Assembly: GCA_016720565.1 (NCBI GenBank)
Contig: JADKKJ010000012.1
Coordinates: forward strand, 1 to 64,000
Reading direction: 5' to 3'
Length of the DNA: 64,000 nucleotides
Source: Chitinophagaceae bacterium
GTDB taxonomy: Bacteria; Bacteroidota; Bacteroidia; Chitinophagales; Chitinophagaceae
A program made the position numbers and the translations under genes. Below the pieces are notes generated by a model. That model did no database searches. It was not told where the DNA came from and worked only from the letters and a program-made list of their open reading frames with translations. Shown piece by piece: positions 44,156 through 52,854 of this stretch (positions are counted from its first letter, which is position 1; each line of letters opens with the position of its first letter).

Positions 44156-44848
44156 TTACCCTAAACTCCCATCCCCATCCCCCAACCTGGCCAGCACTCC
44201 TTCCCCTATTTCGCTCAACCTTTCCTTCGAATAAGAAACCCATTCCCCGCTAACCGGATCATACAACTCCGCCCAGTCCTCACCAAGAAATAATTTATAA
44301 TCAAATTTGGAAAAGCCATAGGCTATATATCCAGGGTAATAAAAATCCATACCCAGCTCTTTCGATAGCATCATTTTTTTTACCATCAGCGCCTTTCCCA
44401 AACTGTATTTTTTATGGTCAGGGGAATAGAAATTCACGATGCCCGCGCTGCTTTTTTCACCCAAGTCAATGATACCAGCTGCTATCAATTCTCCTTCACT
44501 TCTTACTTCTAATACACTGGAAGGAAATATTTCTTCATTTAGCAGTGCAGGATCAAATTCATCATAGAGCAGGTGTTGAAGCGAAAAGGAGGTATCAAAA
44601 CTGACCATATATTTATACCTGTAAAAAAGCCGTTCTAATTCTTCCGTTAATTTCAATGGCTTTAAAAACAACTCAAATTTTCCCAACCCTCTTAGTAACC
44701 TTACCTGCTTCTTATCAGGTTCATTCCCCTGCAAACGATATCTTAACCATACCACTGGAAAATTACCTTCCGGATGCCTGATATGATCCGTGGTGAAAAC
44801 ATATGGGCCCAGGCGGTAATATCCTTTGCTCAGGTATTGATCCAGCAT
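44156..44848 (-). CDS. Arginyl/leucyl-tRNA-protein transferase-like (ATE/Bpt C-terminal type) protein
   Basis: The 230-residue protein resembles the C-terminal half of ATE1/Bpt transferases, a GNAT-like fold: PSSVLEVRSEGELIAAGIID, NFYSPDHKKYSLGKALMVKK and the FYYPGYIAYGFSKFDYKLFL segment, equivalent to the family Y-x-G-Y-Y-I-x-x-x-x-x-M-x-Y-K. In-frame family-like sequence (PCFYNFGAINQVYLHNKV) extends upstream of the ATG at 44848, without an obvious start codon, so the N-terminus may be mis-set or slightly damaged. The enzymes add Arg or Leu to N-terminal residues to create N-degrons. It is divergent from clpS, whose product reads such N-termini. Confidence 0.65.
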   Translation of the reverse strand: MLDQYLSKGYYRLGPYVFTTDHIRHPEGNFPVVWLRYRLQGNEPDKKQVRLLRGLGKFELFLKPLKLTEELERLFYRYKYMVSFDTSFSLQHLLYDEFDPALLNEEIFPSSVLEVRSEGELIAAGIIDLGEKSSAGIVNFYSPDHKKYSLGKALMVKKMMLSKELGMDFYYPGYIAYGFSKFDYKLFLGEDWAELYDPVSGEWVSYSKERLSEIGEGVLARLGDGDGSLG

Positions 44849-44943
44849 ATCCGGGGAGACCTTATTATGTAAATAGACCTGGTTGATAGCTCCGAAATTA
44901 TAAAAACAAGGCGAACCTGCCTTTTTAAGATCACCTCAACTAG

Positions 44944-44976
44944 TTGCCTTTTTACTAAAAACCTTTGTTATTTTTG
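44944..44976 (+). promoter_or_regulatory. Promoter of clpS
   Basis: TTG at 44944-44946 and TATTTTTG at 44969-44976 are 22 nt apart. The chosen clpS ATG is 6 nt after the -7 box. Confidence 0.6.
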
Positions 44977-44982
44977 CAACTG

Positions 44983-45282
44983 ATGGCAATTGAAAAAACA
45001 AATACAGATCCTTTTGAACAGCAGGATTCCGACGTGCTCGTGGCGGAAGACCATGGCTGCTCCCTCGTGGTCTGGAACGACGAGGTGAATAGTTTTGAAT
45101 GGGTAATAGAGACCCTGATCGAGGTCTGTGGCCATAGTTTCGAACAAGCCGAACAATGCTCCCTCATCATACATTTTCACGGAAAATACGCTGTAAAGCA
45201 AGGCAGTTATGAAGACCTTAAGCCCCAAAGGGAGGCTATTATAGAAAGGGGCATCAACGCCACCATCGACGTAGTGGTATAA
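44983..45282 (+). CDS. clpS: ATP-dependent Clp protease adaptor ClpS
   Basis: The 99-residue protein matches ClpS: a disordered N-terminus, then LVVWNDEVNSFEWVIETLIE (family L-x-N-D-D-x-x-T/S-x-E-F/W-V), a HSFEQAEQCSLIIHFHGKYA segment and a C-terminal strand. I use the ATG at 44983, because an earlier in-frame ATG at 44965 overlaps the -7 box. ClpS binds Phe, Leu, Trp and Tyr N-termini and delivers proteins to ClpAP/ClpC. The Aat transferase that makes such N-termini is the next gene. Confidence 0.93.
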   Translation: MAIEKTNTDPFEQQDSDVLVAEDHGCSLVVWNDEVNSFEWVIETLIEVCGHSFEQAEQCSLIIHFHGKYAVKQGSYEDLKPQREAIIERGINATIDVVV

Positions 45283-45300
45283 CTACTTAATATAGAAAAA

Positions 45301-45325
45301 GCCGGTCAACCGACCGGCCTTTTTA
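45301..45325 (+). terminator. Rho-independent terminator after clpS
   Basis: A perfect 7-bp stem GCCGGTC / GACCGGC with an AACC loop is followed by a T-rich tail. It separates clpS from aat, although they are neighbours. Confidence 0.92.
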
Positions 45326-45339
45326 TTTTATTTTGCCGC

Positions 45340-45984
45340 ATGATTTATAAACTGGGAAAAGAAATTGTATTTCCCCCGCTTGAAATGGCTGAACCGGATG
45401 GATTACTGGCCATTGGTGGCGATCTTTCTACTCAACGCCTGCTGGCTGCCTATCGCCTTGGCATATTCCCCTGGTATGAATCCGGGGAACCACTCTGGTG
45501 GTCGCCAGACCCCAGGATGGTGCTGTTCCCTGAAGAATTTCGGATAAACAAAACCGTAAAAAAATTAATAAAGGACCAGGCATTTGATTTTACCATTAAC
45601 CAGGCATTTTCAACAGTGATCCATCATTGCAAAAAAATGCCCAGGTCGGGACAAATGGGAACCTGGATCACTGATGAGATTGAAAAAGCCTATACCGATC
45701 TGCACCAACTTGGTTATGCGCATAGCGCAGAAACCTGGCTGGATGGAAAATTGGTGGGTGGCCTTTATGGTATCAGGTTGGGCAGGGTATTCTTTGGCGA
45801 AAGCATGTTCAGCCTGGTAAGTAATGCCTCCCGTTTCGCGTTTACAAAATATGTGGAACAGTTGAAGAAAGAAGAAGTGGCCATGATCGACTGCCAGGTA
45901 TATACTGAATACCTGGAAAGCATGGGCGCCCGATTGATCGACCGCCAGCTGTTCGTAGATAAATTGAATGAACTTATTTCATGA
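45340..45984 (+). CDS. aat: Leucyl/phenylalanyl-tRNA-protein transferase
   Basis: The 214-residue protein has every Aat landmark: GLLAIGGDLS, RLGIFPWYESGEPLWWSPDP, MPRSGQMGTWITDEIEKAYT, GLYGIRLGRVFFGESMFS, and a C-terminal CQVYTEYLESMGA. It attaches Leu or Phe from tRNA to N-terminal Lys/Arg, making ClpS substrates. The stop overlaps the convergent gene at 45974 by 11 nt. Confidence 0.95.
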   Translation: MIYKLGKEIVFPPLEMAEPDGLLAIGGDLSTQRLLAAYRLGIFPWYESGEPLWWSPDPRMVLFPEEFRINKTVKKLIKDQAFDFTINQAFSTVIHHCKKMPRSGQMGTWITDEIEKAYTDLHQLGYAHSAETWLDGKLVGGLYGIRLGRVFFGESMFSLVSNASRFAFTKYVEQLKKEEVAMIDCQVYTEYLESMGARLIDRQLFVDKLNELIS

Positions 45985-46480
45985 TCACCTGCTCCCCTAT
46001 ACGGTCCTGGGATTTTTCCCGAAGGAACCAGGCGTATTGGTAATCGCAGGCATTACGATGACAGCTGGGATTTCCTTTGTCGTGATGGCAATGCGCCATG
46101 CATTGGCCACAGGCAGAATATAAGACCAGGTTATACCTGCTGAAATCGACCTTTGGTAATGAGTCAGCCATATATTCAAGCATCATCTTATACTGCCAGT
46201 CATTTTTATCTCCTTTAAAATTATTTAAGGAATCCTGGTTATAATGGTACCTGGAAAATATTTTATGGAACAGGGAGTCTGAAGCGATGGCCATTATATT
46301 TATGCTGCCCGAACTACGCTGGAACTGCTCCAAATTGAAATCACCGAGTCCGGGATCGGGCATCGTTATTTCTGTACCAAGGTCTTTTGGAATATGGGCA
46401 CGGAAGGCCAGGAGATTCTCGTCCTGGGAATAACTGTTAAGAGAAATACAAATCAGGATAAGCAGTAGGTTAACACGCAT
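45974..46480 (-). CDS. Exported protein with Cys/His-rich C-terminus, unknown function
   Basis: The 168-residue protein has a signal peptide (ending NSYSQ) and a helical middle part (DSLFHKIFSRYHYNQDSLNN). The C-terminal end is CGQCMAHCHHDKGNPSCHRN followed by AC, giving five Cys and four His in about 22 residues. This could be a metal- or disulfide-stabilised knot. I do not recognise the family. It overlaps the end of aat on the opposite strand. Confidence 0.75.
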   Translation of the reverse strand: MRVNLLLILICISLNSYSQDENLLAFRAHIPKDLGTEITMPDPGLGDFNLEQFQRSSGSINIMAIASDSLFHKIFSRYHYNQDSLNNFKGDKNDWQYKMMLEYMADSLPKVDFSRYNLVLYSACGQCMAHCHHDKGNPSCHRNACDYQYAWFLREKSQDRIGEQVIMK

Positions 46481-46536
46481 AAGGGCAGTTTTAATAAGGA
46501 TGCGGTAGAACTGTCCATTACATATTCTTACTGGAA

Positions 46537-47268
46537 CTAAAAGCGGGACTCCAGGTAATGCGGTAACATATTCAACCAGGTGTTCCAGTCATGCGGCCAT
46601 TCCTCACTCCAGATATCCAGTTCATACCAGATGCCTTTATCATAAAGTACTTTGGCAAAACGGCCACTGGCACCTGGATCTTCATAATTACCGCTGCCGG
46701 TGAGAATATGAATGTGCTTACTGCTACGGATCTGCTCAAGCAGTGAATGGTCTGTAAGGTTCTGCATATAATGCTGGGGGGAATTGAAATAGACATGATC
46801 GTCAAAATGCCCCTTGGTATATTCTTCCAGGTCGTATACTCCACTCATAGCGATCACGCCATTGATCAGGTCGGGACGCTTCAGGAATAGATTCATGCTA
46901 TGAAGCGCGCCAAAAGAGGCCCCGCAGGTAATGATGGGTGTTTCAGCACTGGTAGCATTCCTTATAAAAGGAACCACTTCATTGTATACATAATCATTCC
47001 ATTGCTGGTGCCGCCATGATTTATGCCGGGGGTCCACTTCATTGTTCAACCAGGATTCTTTATTGATGCTGTCAATAGAAAATACTTTCAATTTCCCGCT
47101 ATCAACAAAAGGCGCCAGTTTATCCATTAACTGGAACCGCTCATACTCCAGGTAGTCGGCCCCTGCTGTAGGAATCAATAATAATGCGAATCCATAATCG
47201 CCATAAGTGGCAATAGGCATATGTTTTTCCAGGGCCGGGCTGTGCCAGCCGCTTAATTCTCTTTTCAT
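46537..47268 (-). CDS. Alpha/beta-hydrolase esterase
   Basis: The 243-residue protein belongs to the putative-esterase (esterase D-like) superfamily. The nucleophile elbow is GASFGA near residue 130, the acid region lies in GSGNYEDPG, and the His is in EEWPHDWNTW near 225. It starts MKRELSGWHSPALEKHMPIA with no signal peptide, so it is cytoplasmic. Its substrate is unknown. It is divergent from valS. Confidence 0.82.
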   Translation of the reverse strand: MKRELSGWHSPALEKHMPIATYGDYGFALLLIPTAGADYLEYERFQLMDKLAPFVDSGKLKVFSIDSINKESWLNNEVDPRHKSWRHQQWNDYVYNEVVPFIRNATSAETPIITCGASFGALHSMNLFLKRPDLINGVIAMSGVYDLEEYTKGHFDDHVYFNSPQHYMQNLTDHSLLEQIRSSKHIHILTGSGNYEDPGASGRFAKVLYDKGIWYELDIWSEEWPHDWNTWLNMLPHYLESRF

Positions 47269-47281
47269 GGTCTTGCTTGAA

Positions 47282-47313
47282 TTGCAAAAATACAGGCTAA
47301 AGCGGTATTTTTG
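47282..47313 (+). promoter_or_regulatory. Promoter of valS
   Basis: TTG at 47282-47284 and TATTTTTG at 47306-47313 are 21 nt apart, matching the Bacteroidota promoter plan. The valS ATG is 28 nt downstream. Confidence 0.6.
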
Positions 47314-47341
47314 CGCCTATCCTCCAACTAACCGGAACTAC

Positions 47342-49987
47342 ATGGAACTGAGTAAGAATTTTGAGCATGGAAAGGCGGAATCGAAATGGTACCAGCATTG
47401 GCTGGAACAGGGCTATTTTCACAGCGAACCTGATGAAAGAGAACCCTATACCATCGTCATTCCCCCACCCAATGTGACCGGTGTTTTGCATATGGGCCAT
47501 TGCCTGAACAATACCATCCAGGATATCCTGATAAGAAGGGCCCGAATGAGTGGGAAAAATGCCTGCTGGGTTCCTGGCACCGACCATGCCTCCATTGCTA
47601 CGGAAGCCAAAGTGGTACAAATGCTGCGGGAAAGGAATATCGCCAAATCTTCCCTGAGCCGTGAAGAGTTCCTGGGTTATGCCTGGGAATGGAAAGAAAA
47701 ATACGGAGGCATTATTCTTCAGCAATTGAAAAAAATGGGTTGCAGCCTGGATTGGGAGCGCACCTCCTTTACCATGGATCCGCAGTATTACGCCTCCGTG
47801 ATCGGCGTGTTCAATGACCTTTATAAAAAAGGATATATCTACCGCGGAAAAAGAATGATCAACTGGGATCCCCGCGCAAAAACAGCCCTCAGCGATGAGG
47901 AGGTGATCCGCAAACAAACCAACCAGAAATTATATTTCCTGCAATATGCCATTGAAGAAAATGGAGCGCCCGGCAAACAGGTGATCACGATTGCCACCGT
48001 AAGACCCGAGACCATCATGGGAGATACCGCCATCTGCGTGCATCCCGATGATGAAAGGTTCAAACACCTGCATGGAAAATTCGCCTATGTTCCTTTGATC
48101 GACAGGCGCATTCCTATCATTACCGATGAATACGTGACCATGGACTTTGGTACGGGTGCCCTTAAGATCACACCGGCCCATGACATGAATGACAATATGC
48201 TTGGGCAAAAGCATGGACTTGAAGTAGTGGATATCTTAAATGAAGATGGAACGCTTGGTCCTGATGCGCAGATCTATGTAGGCCTTGATCGTTTTGAGGC
48301 GCGCAAACAGATCATCAAAGAACTGGAAGAAAAAGGTTTTCTTATAAAGACAGAAGAATATACCAGTGAAGTTGGTTACAGTGAAAGAACCGATGTGGTG
48401 GTAGAACCCCGTTTGTCCATGCAATGGTGGGTAGACATGAAAAAGATCTGTGACCCTGCCCTTGCCTCGGTAATGAATGACGATATCAAATTCTATCCCG
48501 CTAAGTTCAAGAACCTTTATCGTCACTGGATGGAGGGTATCAAAGACTGGTGTATCTCCCGGCAATTATGGTGGGGGCACCAGATACCGGCCTGGTACGA
48601 TAAAGAGGGGAATATTTATGTGGCCCATAGTAAGGAAGAAGCATTGTCATTGTGGAGCATTGCCAATCCGGGCCAGTCAGCAGAACAGGCCAACCTGAAG
48701 CAGGATGAAGATTGCCTGGATACCTGGTTCTCCTCCTGGCTCTGGCCTTTTGAAGTATTTAATGGATACAGCGATCCTGGAAATAAAGAAGTAAATTATT
48801 ATTACCCTACCAATACCCTGGTAACAGCTCCTGAGATCATTTTTTTCTGGGTGGCCAGGATGATCATGGCCGGACATGAGTACATGGGGGAGAAACCATT
48901 CAATGAGGTTTATTTTACAGGAATCGTTCGTGATAAGCAGGGAAGGAAAATGAGTAAGAGCCTGGGAAATTCTCCCGACCTGCTGGCCCTCATTGATAAA
49001 AACGGCGCAGATGCGGTTCGCTTCGGTATCATGATCTCCTCCCCTGCGGGCAATGACCTTTTATGGGATGAATCTACCAATGAACAGGGATCCTTCTTCA
49101 TCAATAAGATCTGGAATGCAATGAAACTGGTGAAGATGTGGGAAGGGAGAACTGAGTTAGTAGTTAGTAGTGCGGAGTTAGGAGGAGGGAATGAATTTGC
49201 AATGGAATGGTTTGAAAGCAGGCTGAATGAAGTGAAAATAGAGGTAGATGGTCAGTTCAAAGATTTCAGGTTGAGTGAATCATTGAAGACCCTCTATTCA
49301 TTGATATGGGATGATTTCTGCAGCTGGTACCTGGAATGGATCAAACCAGGATTTGAACAGCCCATCGATAAAAAAGTTTATGAGAAAACGGTCGATTTCT
49401 TTGAAGAACTCATGCAGTTACTACATCCATTCCTTCCTTTTGTAACCGAAGAGATCTATCACCTGCTGCGTGAAAGAAAAGATGACCTGACTGTAAAACA
49501 ATATGCTCCAATAGGCGCCATCAACCAACAATTACTGGCACAGGGTGCATTGCTGAAAGAAGCTATCACAGCCATCCGTGATACCAGGAACAGGCAACAG
49601 TTAAAACCAAAAGATACCATACAACTTCATCTGCAGGCACATGAGCCCGGCTCTTATGATGCCATCAGGGGATTATTGCAGAAACAGGTGAATGCAGAAA
49701 CCTTTGAACATAGTATGGATGCGGTTCCCGGAAGCACAACGGTAGTAGTTCAAAAAGATAAATTCTATATCATTAGCAATGTTGCTGTAGACAAGGAAGC
49801 CCAGAAAGCCCAGTTGCAAAAAGACCTGGATTACCTCAGGGGTTTCCTGGCTTCGGTTGAAAAGAAGTTAAGCAATGAACGATTTGTTCAAAATGCAAAA
49901 CCTGAAGTGATCGAAGCAGAAAGGAAGAAACAGGTAGATGCGATGGAGAAGATCAAAGTGATACAGGAAAGCCTTATCTCGGAATAA
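47342..49987 (+). CDS. valS: Valyl-tRNA synthetase
   Basis: I start at 47342 (881 residues; MELSKNFEHGKAESKWYQHW), because the in-frame ATG at 47207 lies upstream of the promoter. HMGH, the HIGH motif, sits in PPPNVTGVLHMGHCLNN, and KMSKS in GRKMSKSLGNSP. An editing domain lies between them, and a C-terminal coiled coil (residues 810 onward) is present. An unusual stretch TELVVSSAELGGGNEF (604-619) is encoded by a GTTAGTAG/GAGTTAGGA microsatellite that the enzyme family does not need; it lies between the catalytic core and the anticodon domain. Both tRNA-Val substrates are encoded 3.7 kb upstream. Confidence 0.96.
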   Translation: MELSKNFEHGKAESKWYQHWLEQGYFHSEPDEREPYTIVIPPPNVTGVLHMGHCLNNTIQDILIRRARMSGKNACWVPGTDHASIATEAKVVQMLRERNIAKSSLSREEFLGYAWEWKEKYGGIILQQLKKMGCSLDWERTSFTMDPQYYASVIGVFNDLYKKGYIYRGKRMINWDPRAKTALSDEEVIRKQTNQKLYFLQYAIEENGAPGKQVITIATVRPETIMGDTAICVHPDDERFKHLHGKFAYVPLIDRRIPIITDEYVTMDFGTGALKITPAHDMNDNMLGQKHGLEVVDILNEDGTLGPDAQIYVGLDRFEARKQIIKELEEKGFLIKTEEYTSEVGYSERTDVVVEPRLSMQWWVDMKKICDPALASVMNDDIKFYPAKFKNLYRHWMEGIKDWCISRQLWWGHQIPAWYDKEGNIYVAHSKEEALSLWSIANPGQSAEQANLKQDEDCLDTWFSSWLWPFEVFNGYSDPGNKEVNYYYPTNTLVTAPEIIFFWVARMIMAGHEYMGEKPFNEVYFTGIVRDKQGRKMSKSLGNSPDLLALIDKNGADAVRFGIMISSPAGNDLLWDESTNEQGSFFINKIWNAMKLVKMWEGRTELVVSSAELGGGNEFAMEWFESRLNEVKIEVDGQFKDFRLSESLKTLYSLIWDDFCSWYLEWIKPGFEQPIDKKVYEKTVDFFEELMQLLHPFLPFVTEEIYHLLRERKDDLTVKQYAPIGAINQQLLAQGALLKEAITAIRDTRNRQQLKPKDTIQLHLQAHEPGSYDAIRGLLQKQVNAETFEHSMDAVPGSTTVVVQKDKFYIISNVAVDKEAQKAQLQKDLDYLRGFLASVEKKLSNERFVQNAKPEVIEAERKKQVDAMEKIKVIQESLISE

Positions 49988-52769
49988 TGCTAACCGGCAA
50001 CACAAACTCGAACCTTGTCCCCTGCCTGCCATCCAACTGATCCTTATCCAGTAGTTTACTGATCCGGAAACCAAAGGTCAGTGGATATTGGTTCCACCAG
50101 CGCGTATCGATAAATAATTCACCACCCAGGCTTCTTTGGTCGCGGGTGGTTTTTTTGTCTCTTGAATAGATCTTTGTAAAGTCATAGAATCCATTTACCC
50201 GGATAGCCTGCAGGTAAAGTATATTCCCAAAGCCCCAGTCAGGATACCAAAGTGGAAAATGATAATTCACCGAGCCTCTCCACATACGGGAGAAATACCG
50301 GCCGGTATATCCCCTGGAATAGGAAAACCGATCGGAGAAGGACAACTGCGAAAGCGTATCTCGCTGCTGGAAGGCTCCGGTAAGTATCAGGTTATGATTT
50401 CTCATGATACCCGGCAGGTATATTGTTCCATTGCCAATGAACTGGTATCCTTCTACGCTGCTGATGGCATATCGCTGTTGTGCATTCAATAAATAACCCA
50501 GGCGGGGAAAACTATGCTGCACCGCTCTTTGCACCTGCTGCGACCATGAGATCGTATGCAGGAGGTAACTGAAGGAAGTATTGCCAAGTGAGTCCCCGTA
50601 AAATCCTTTATTGAATTCATTCCTCAACACATAGAAGGTGCCCAGGCTGAAATTCTTAAAATTCCTTCCTTTGGTAGATTGAAGGGGAAGTTGCAGGCCG
50701 ATCCTTGAATCAAGCTGACCCCATTGGCGCAGGCGATTACCAATGACGGTTTCCCTGTCGAAGGTATATTCTATCCCCAGGTTCAGGTAGGGGAACAGAG
50801 CACCATACCATTCACTCAGGCCCACTGCGTTGGTCTTCTCATTCTGGTTATAGGAATAATAGATCTCCGTTTGCAACGTATTCAGCACATTCTCCCCATA
50901 TATAGAATAAGTGAATACAGGGTCTGAATAGTAAGGACGGTAACTGTGAAAATTAAATAGCCTGGTCGATTTGCTGAATAATTGCTGATAGGCCGGTCAT
51001 TCAGTGTTTCCTAGCCTAAAATATCAGGCAAGCTCTTTTCAATGTGCCACCGGATAACCGGACAGCCCCACCATTTTTACCTCCTCCCCCTTAATGGCAT
51101 CCGGCCGGCCGCCTCAGCAGGTAACCCTCTGCCGTGAATTTAGACCAGATGAGTTTTCCATCAGCCACATTCACAAAATAATTACCCAGATTACTATTGG
51201 TGTATCGCAGGATCTTTTTCGAGAGTAGATCGAAAGAGTATATCTCATCATTTCCTGACCAGGAAGCGGTAAAGAATACGAGGTTCTCATACACACAGGG
51301 ATAACCGATCACCCCAAAACTTGGATCTGTGAGCCGGATAATACTTCCTTCGGTAGGATGGGCCAGCACCAGGCAGGTCTTGCCATCCTTCAATCTGGCC
51401 ACCATTACCAGGGCATGCTCGCTGATGAATTTAGGATCGGTTAAGCATCCCCACCCCTTCTGTATGCATAACATATTTCAATGAACCATCCTTTCGCATC
51501 AAGGATATCTACCTGGTTGTTTCCATTTTCATGATTCCTGACCGCAGCAACACAACCTTCCATAGGAGACAGATCCGGAGTAGCATAACGGGTACCGGAA
51601 CCAATTGACCTTTCCTCTTTACGTTGAATATCCAGCAATTTGATCACCGTATAATCCTTCCAGCCCCAGCGGGCATCCGTTTCATAAGCGGCATAAACGA
51701 TCTTGCCATTCCGGTAAGGAAAACTTGTTCATCCAAGGAAATATCACGATAGCGGATCAGGTGTTCCCCATTCTTATCCCTGATGAAGAAACCAGCTCTT
51801 TGCCGGTGAGTGGATTTCAGGTAGATCAGCGTATCATTGCCCAGATTATAGGGAAAATAATAATTATGGACATAGCGCTTATCTGCAGGAATGATCCTTA
51901 CCTTCTTCCTCCAGGCCCTTTTCTTGGATATCTTTTTTATAACTATCCAGGGCATGTTTTACAAACTGCCTGTATTCAATACCAGTATGTTTTTTAACTG
52001 CTGCCTGGAAGGGATAAATTAACCCTTTATAGGCGCTGGCATCCCTTGTTATTTTTGTCCAGATATCGGTGCCATATTTCTCACGGCCATAATTCACCAA
52101 TAAGTAACCCAGGAAATAATGGTTGGGCACAAAATCTTTCAGCGAACCGTTGCGCAGTTTCATCCAGGAATAATGCTTATTTGCCAACCATAGCGAAGGA
52201 TAAGCATTCATAAAATGCGGAAGCCTTCCCCTTCCCTGTTTGCTCAGCGCAGTTTCATTATAAACAGCATCTCCCTCATAAAACCAATCGGGAATGGCCG
52301 CATTGATGGCCAGTGAATAACCATCTTCACCGGAGATGGCCTTCATAAAACGGCTTAGACCGTTGTTGAAATTATTGAACTGCTGCACGTGCCGGTATTC
52401 ATGTATGGACAACTGGTCAACCCAGGGAAGGGTTCCCTGCGAAAGATTGTTAGGCTCAGGTGTCATGTAAAATTCACTGCGGAAAGGGCCCAGTCCCACA
52501 TAACCATTAGGTACATTGGTCTGGCTCTGCAAAACGATATTGATCTTTTTTAATTGTTTCCCCAGTGAAAGCGGTTGAGTGGCCGCCAGTCGGTGAATGA
52601 TAGCTGCCACTCGCTGTGCAGAACTATCGCGACCTTGTTGAAATATGATCCTTGCGGTATCAGTATTGATCTGTTTCCATTTAACGGAAGATGGGGTACC
52701 CCCAAATTCCTGCGAATAAGATAAACAGGCAAACCCCATCCCAAGTACAACTCCTAAAAATTTTCTCAT
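49974..52769 (-). pseudogene. Exported TolB-like/beta-propeller plus outer-membrane-domain protein, broken
   Basis: Reading from 52769, the protein has a signal peptide (ending SYSQ) and an HEYRHVQQFNNFNNG segment (H-E-x-x-H-like, zinc-peptidase character) followed by propeller segments, for example SFDLLSKKILRYTNSNLGN. Frames change near 51900, 51650, 51470 and about 51000. The last 330 codons (51000-49974) are a beta-barrel-like outer-membrane domain ending in FEFVLPVSIIPR. The intact ancestor would have had about 930 residues. Five frames are needed, so no full product is expected. It is convergent with valS, overlapping by 14 nt. Confidence 0.75.
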
Positions 52770-52807
52770 TTCCGCATCCAATTATTACTAATTATTAATC
52801 ATTCACC

Positions 52808-52827
52808 CCTGCCTGCCGGCAGGAAGG
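52808..52827. repeat. CCTGCC-GGCAGG palindrome
   Basis: The core CCTGCCGGCAGG (52812-52823) is a perfect palindrome flanked by CATTCACCC heptamer-like repeats. It belongs to the same family as 16921-16938 and the trpG insertion. Confidence 0.7.
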
Positions 52828-52854
52828 CATTCACCCATTCACCATTCACCAACA

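Noticed and set aside
44965..44982. Earlier start of clpS
   Set aside because: It overlaps the TATTTTTG promoter box and adds residues not seen in ClpS.
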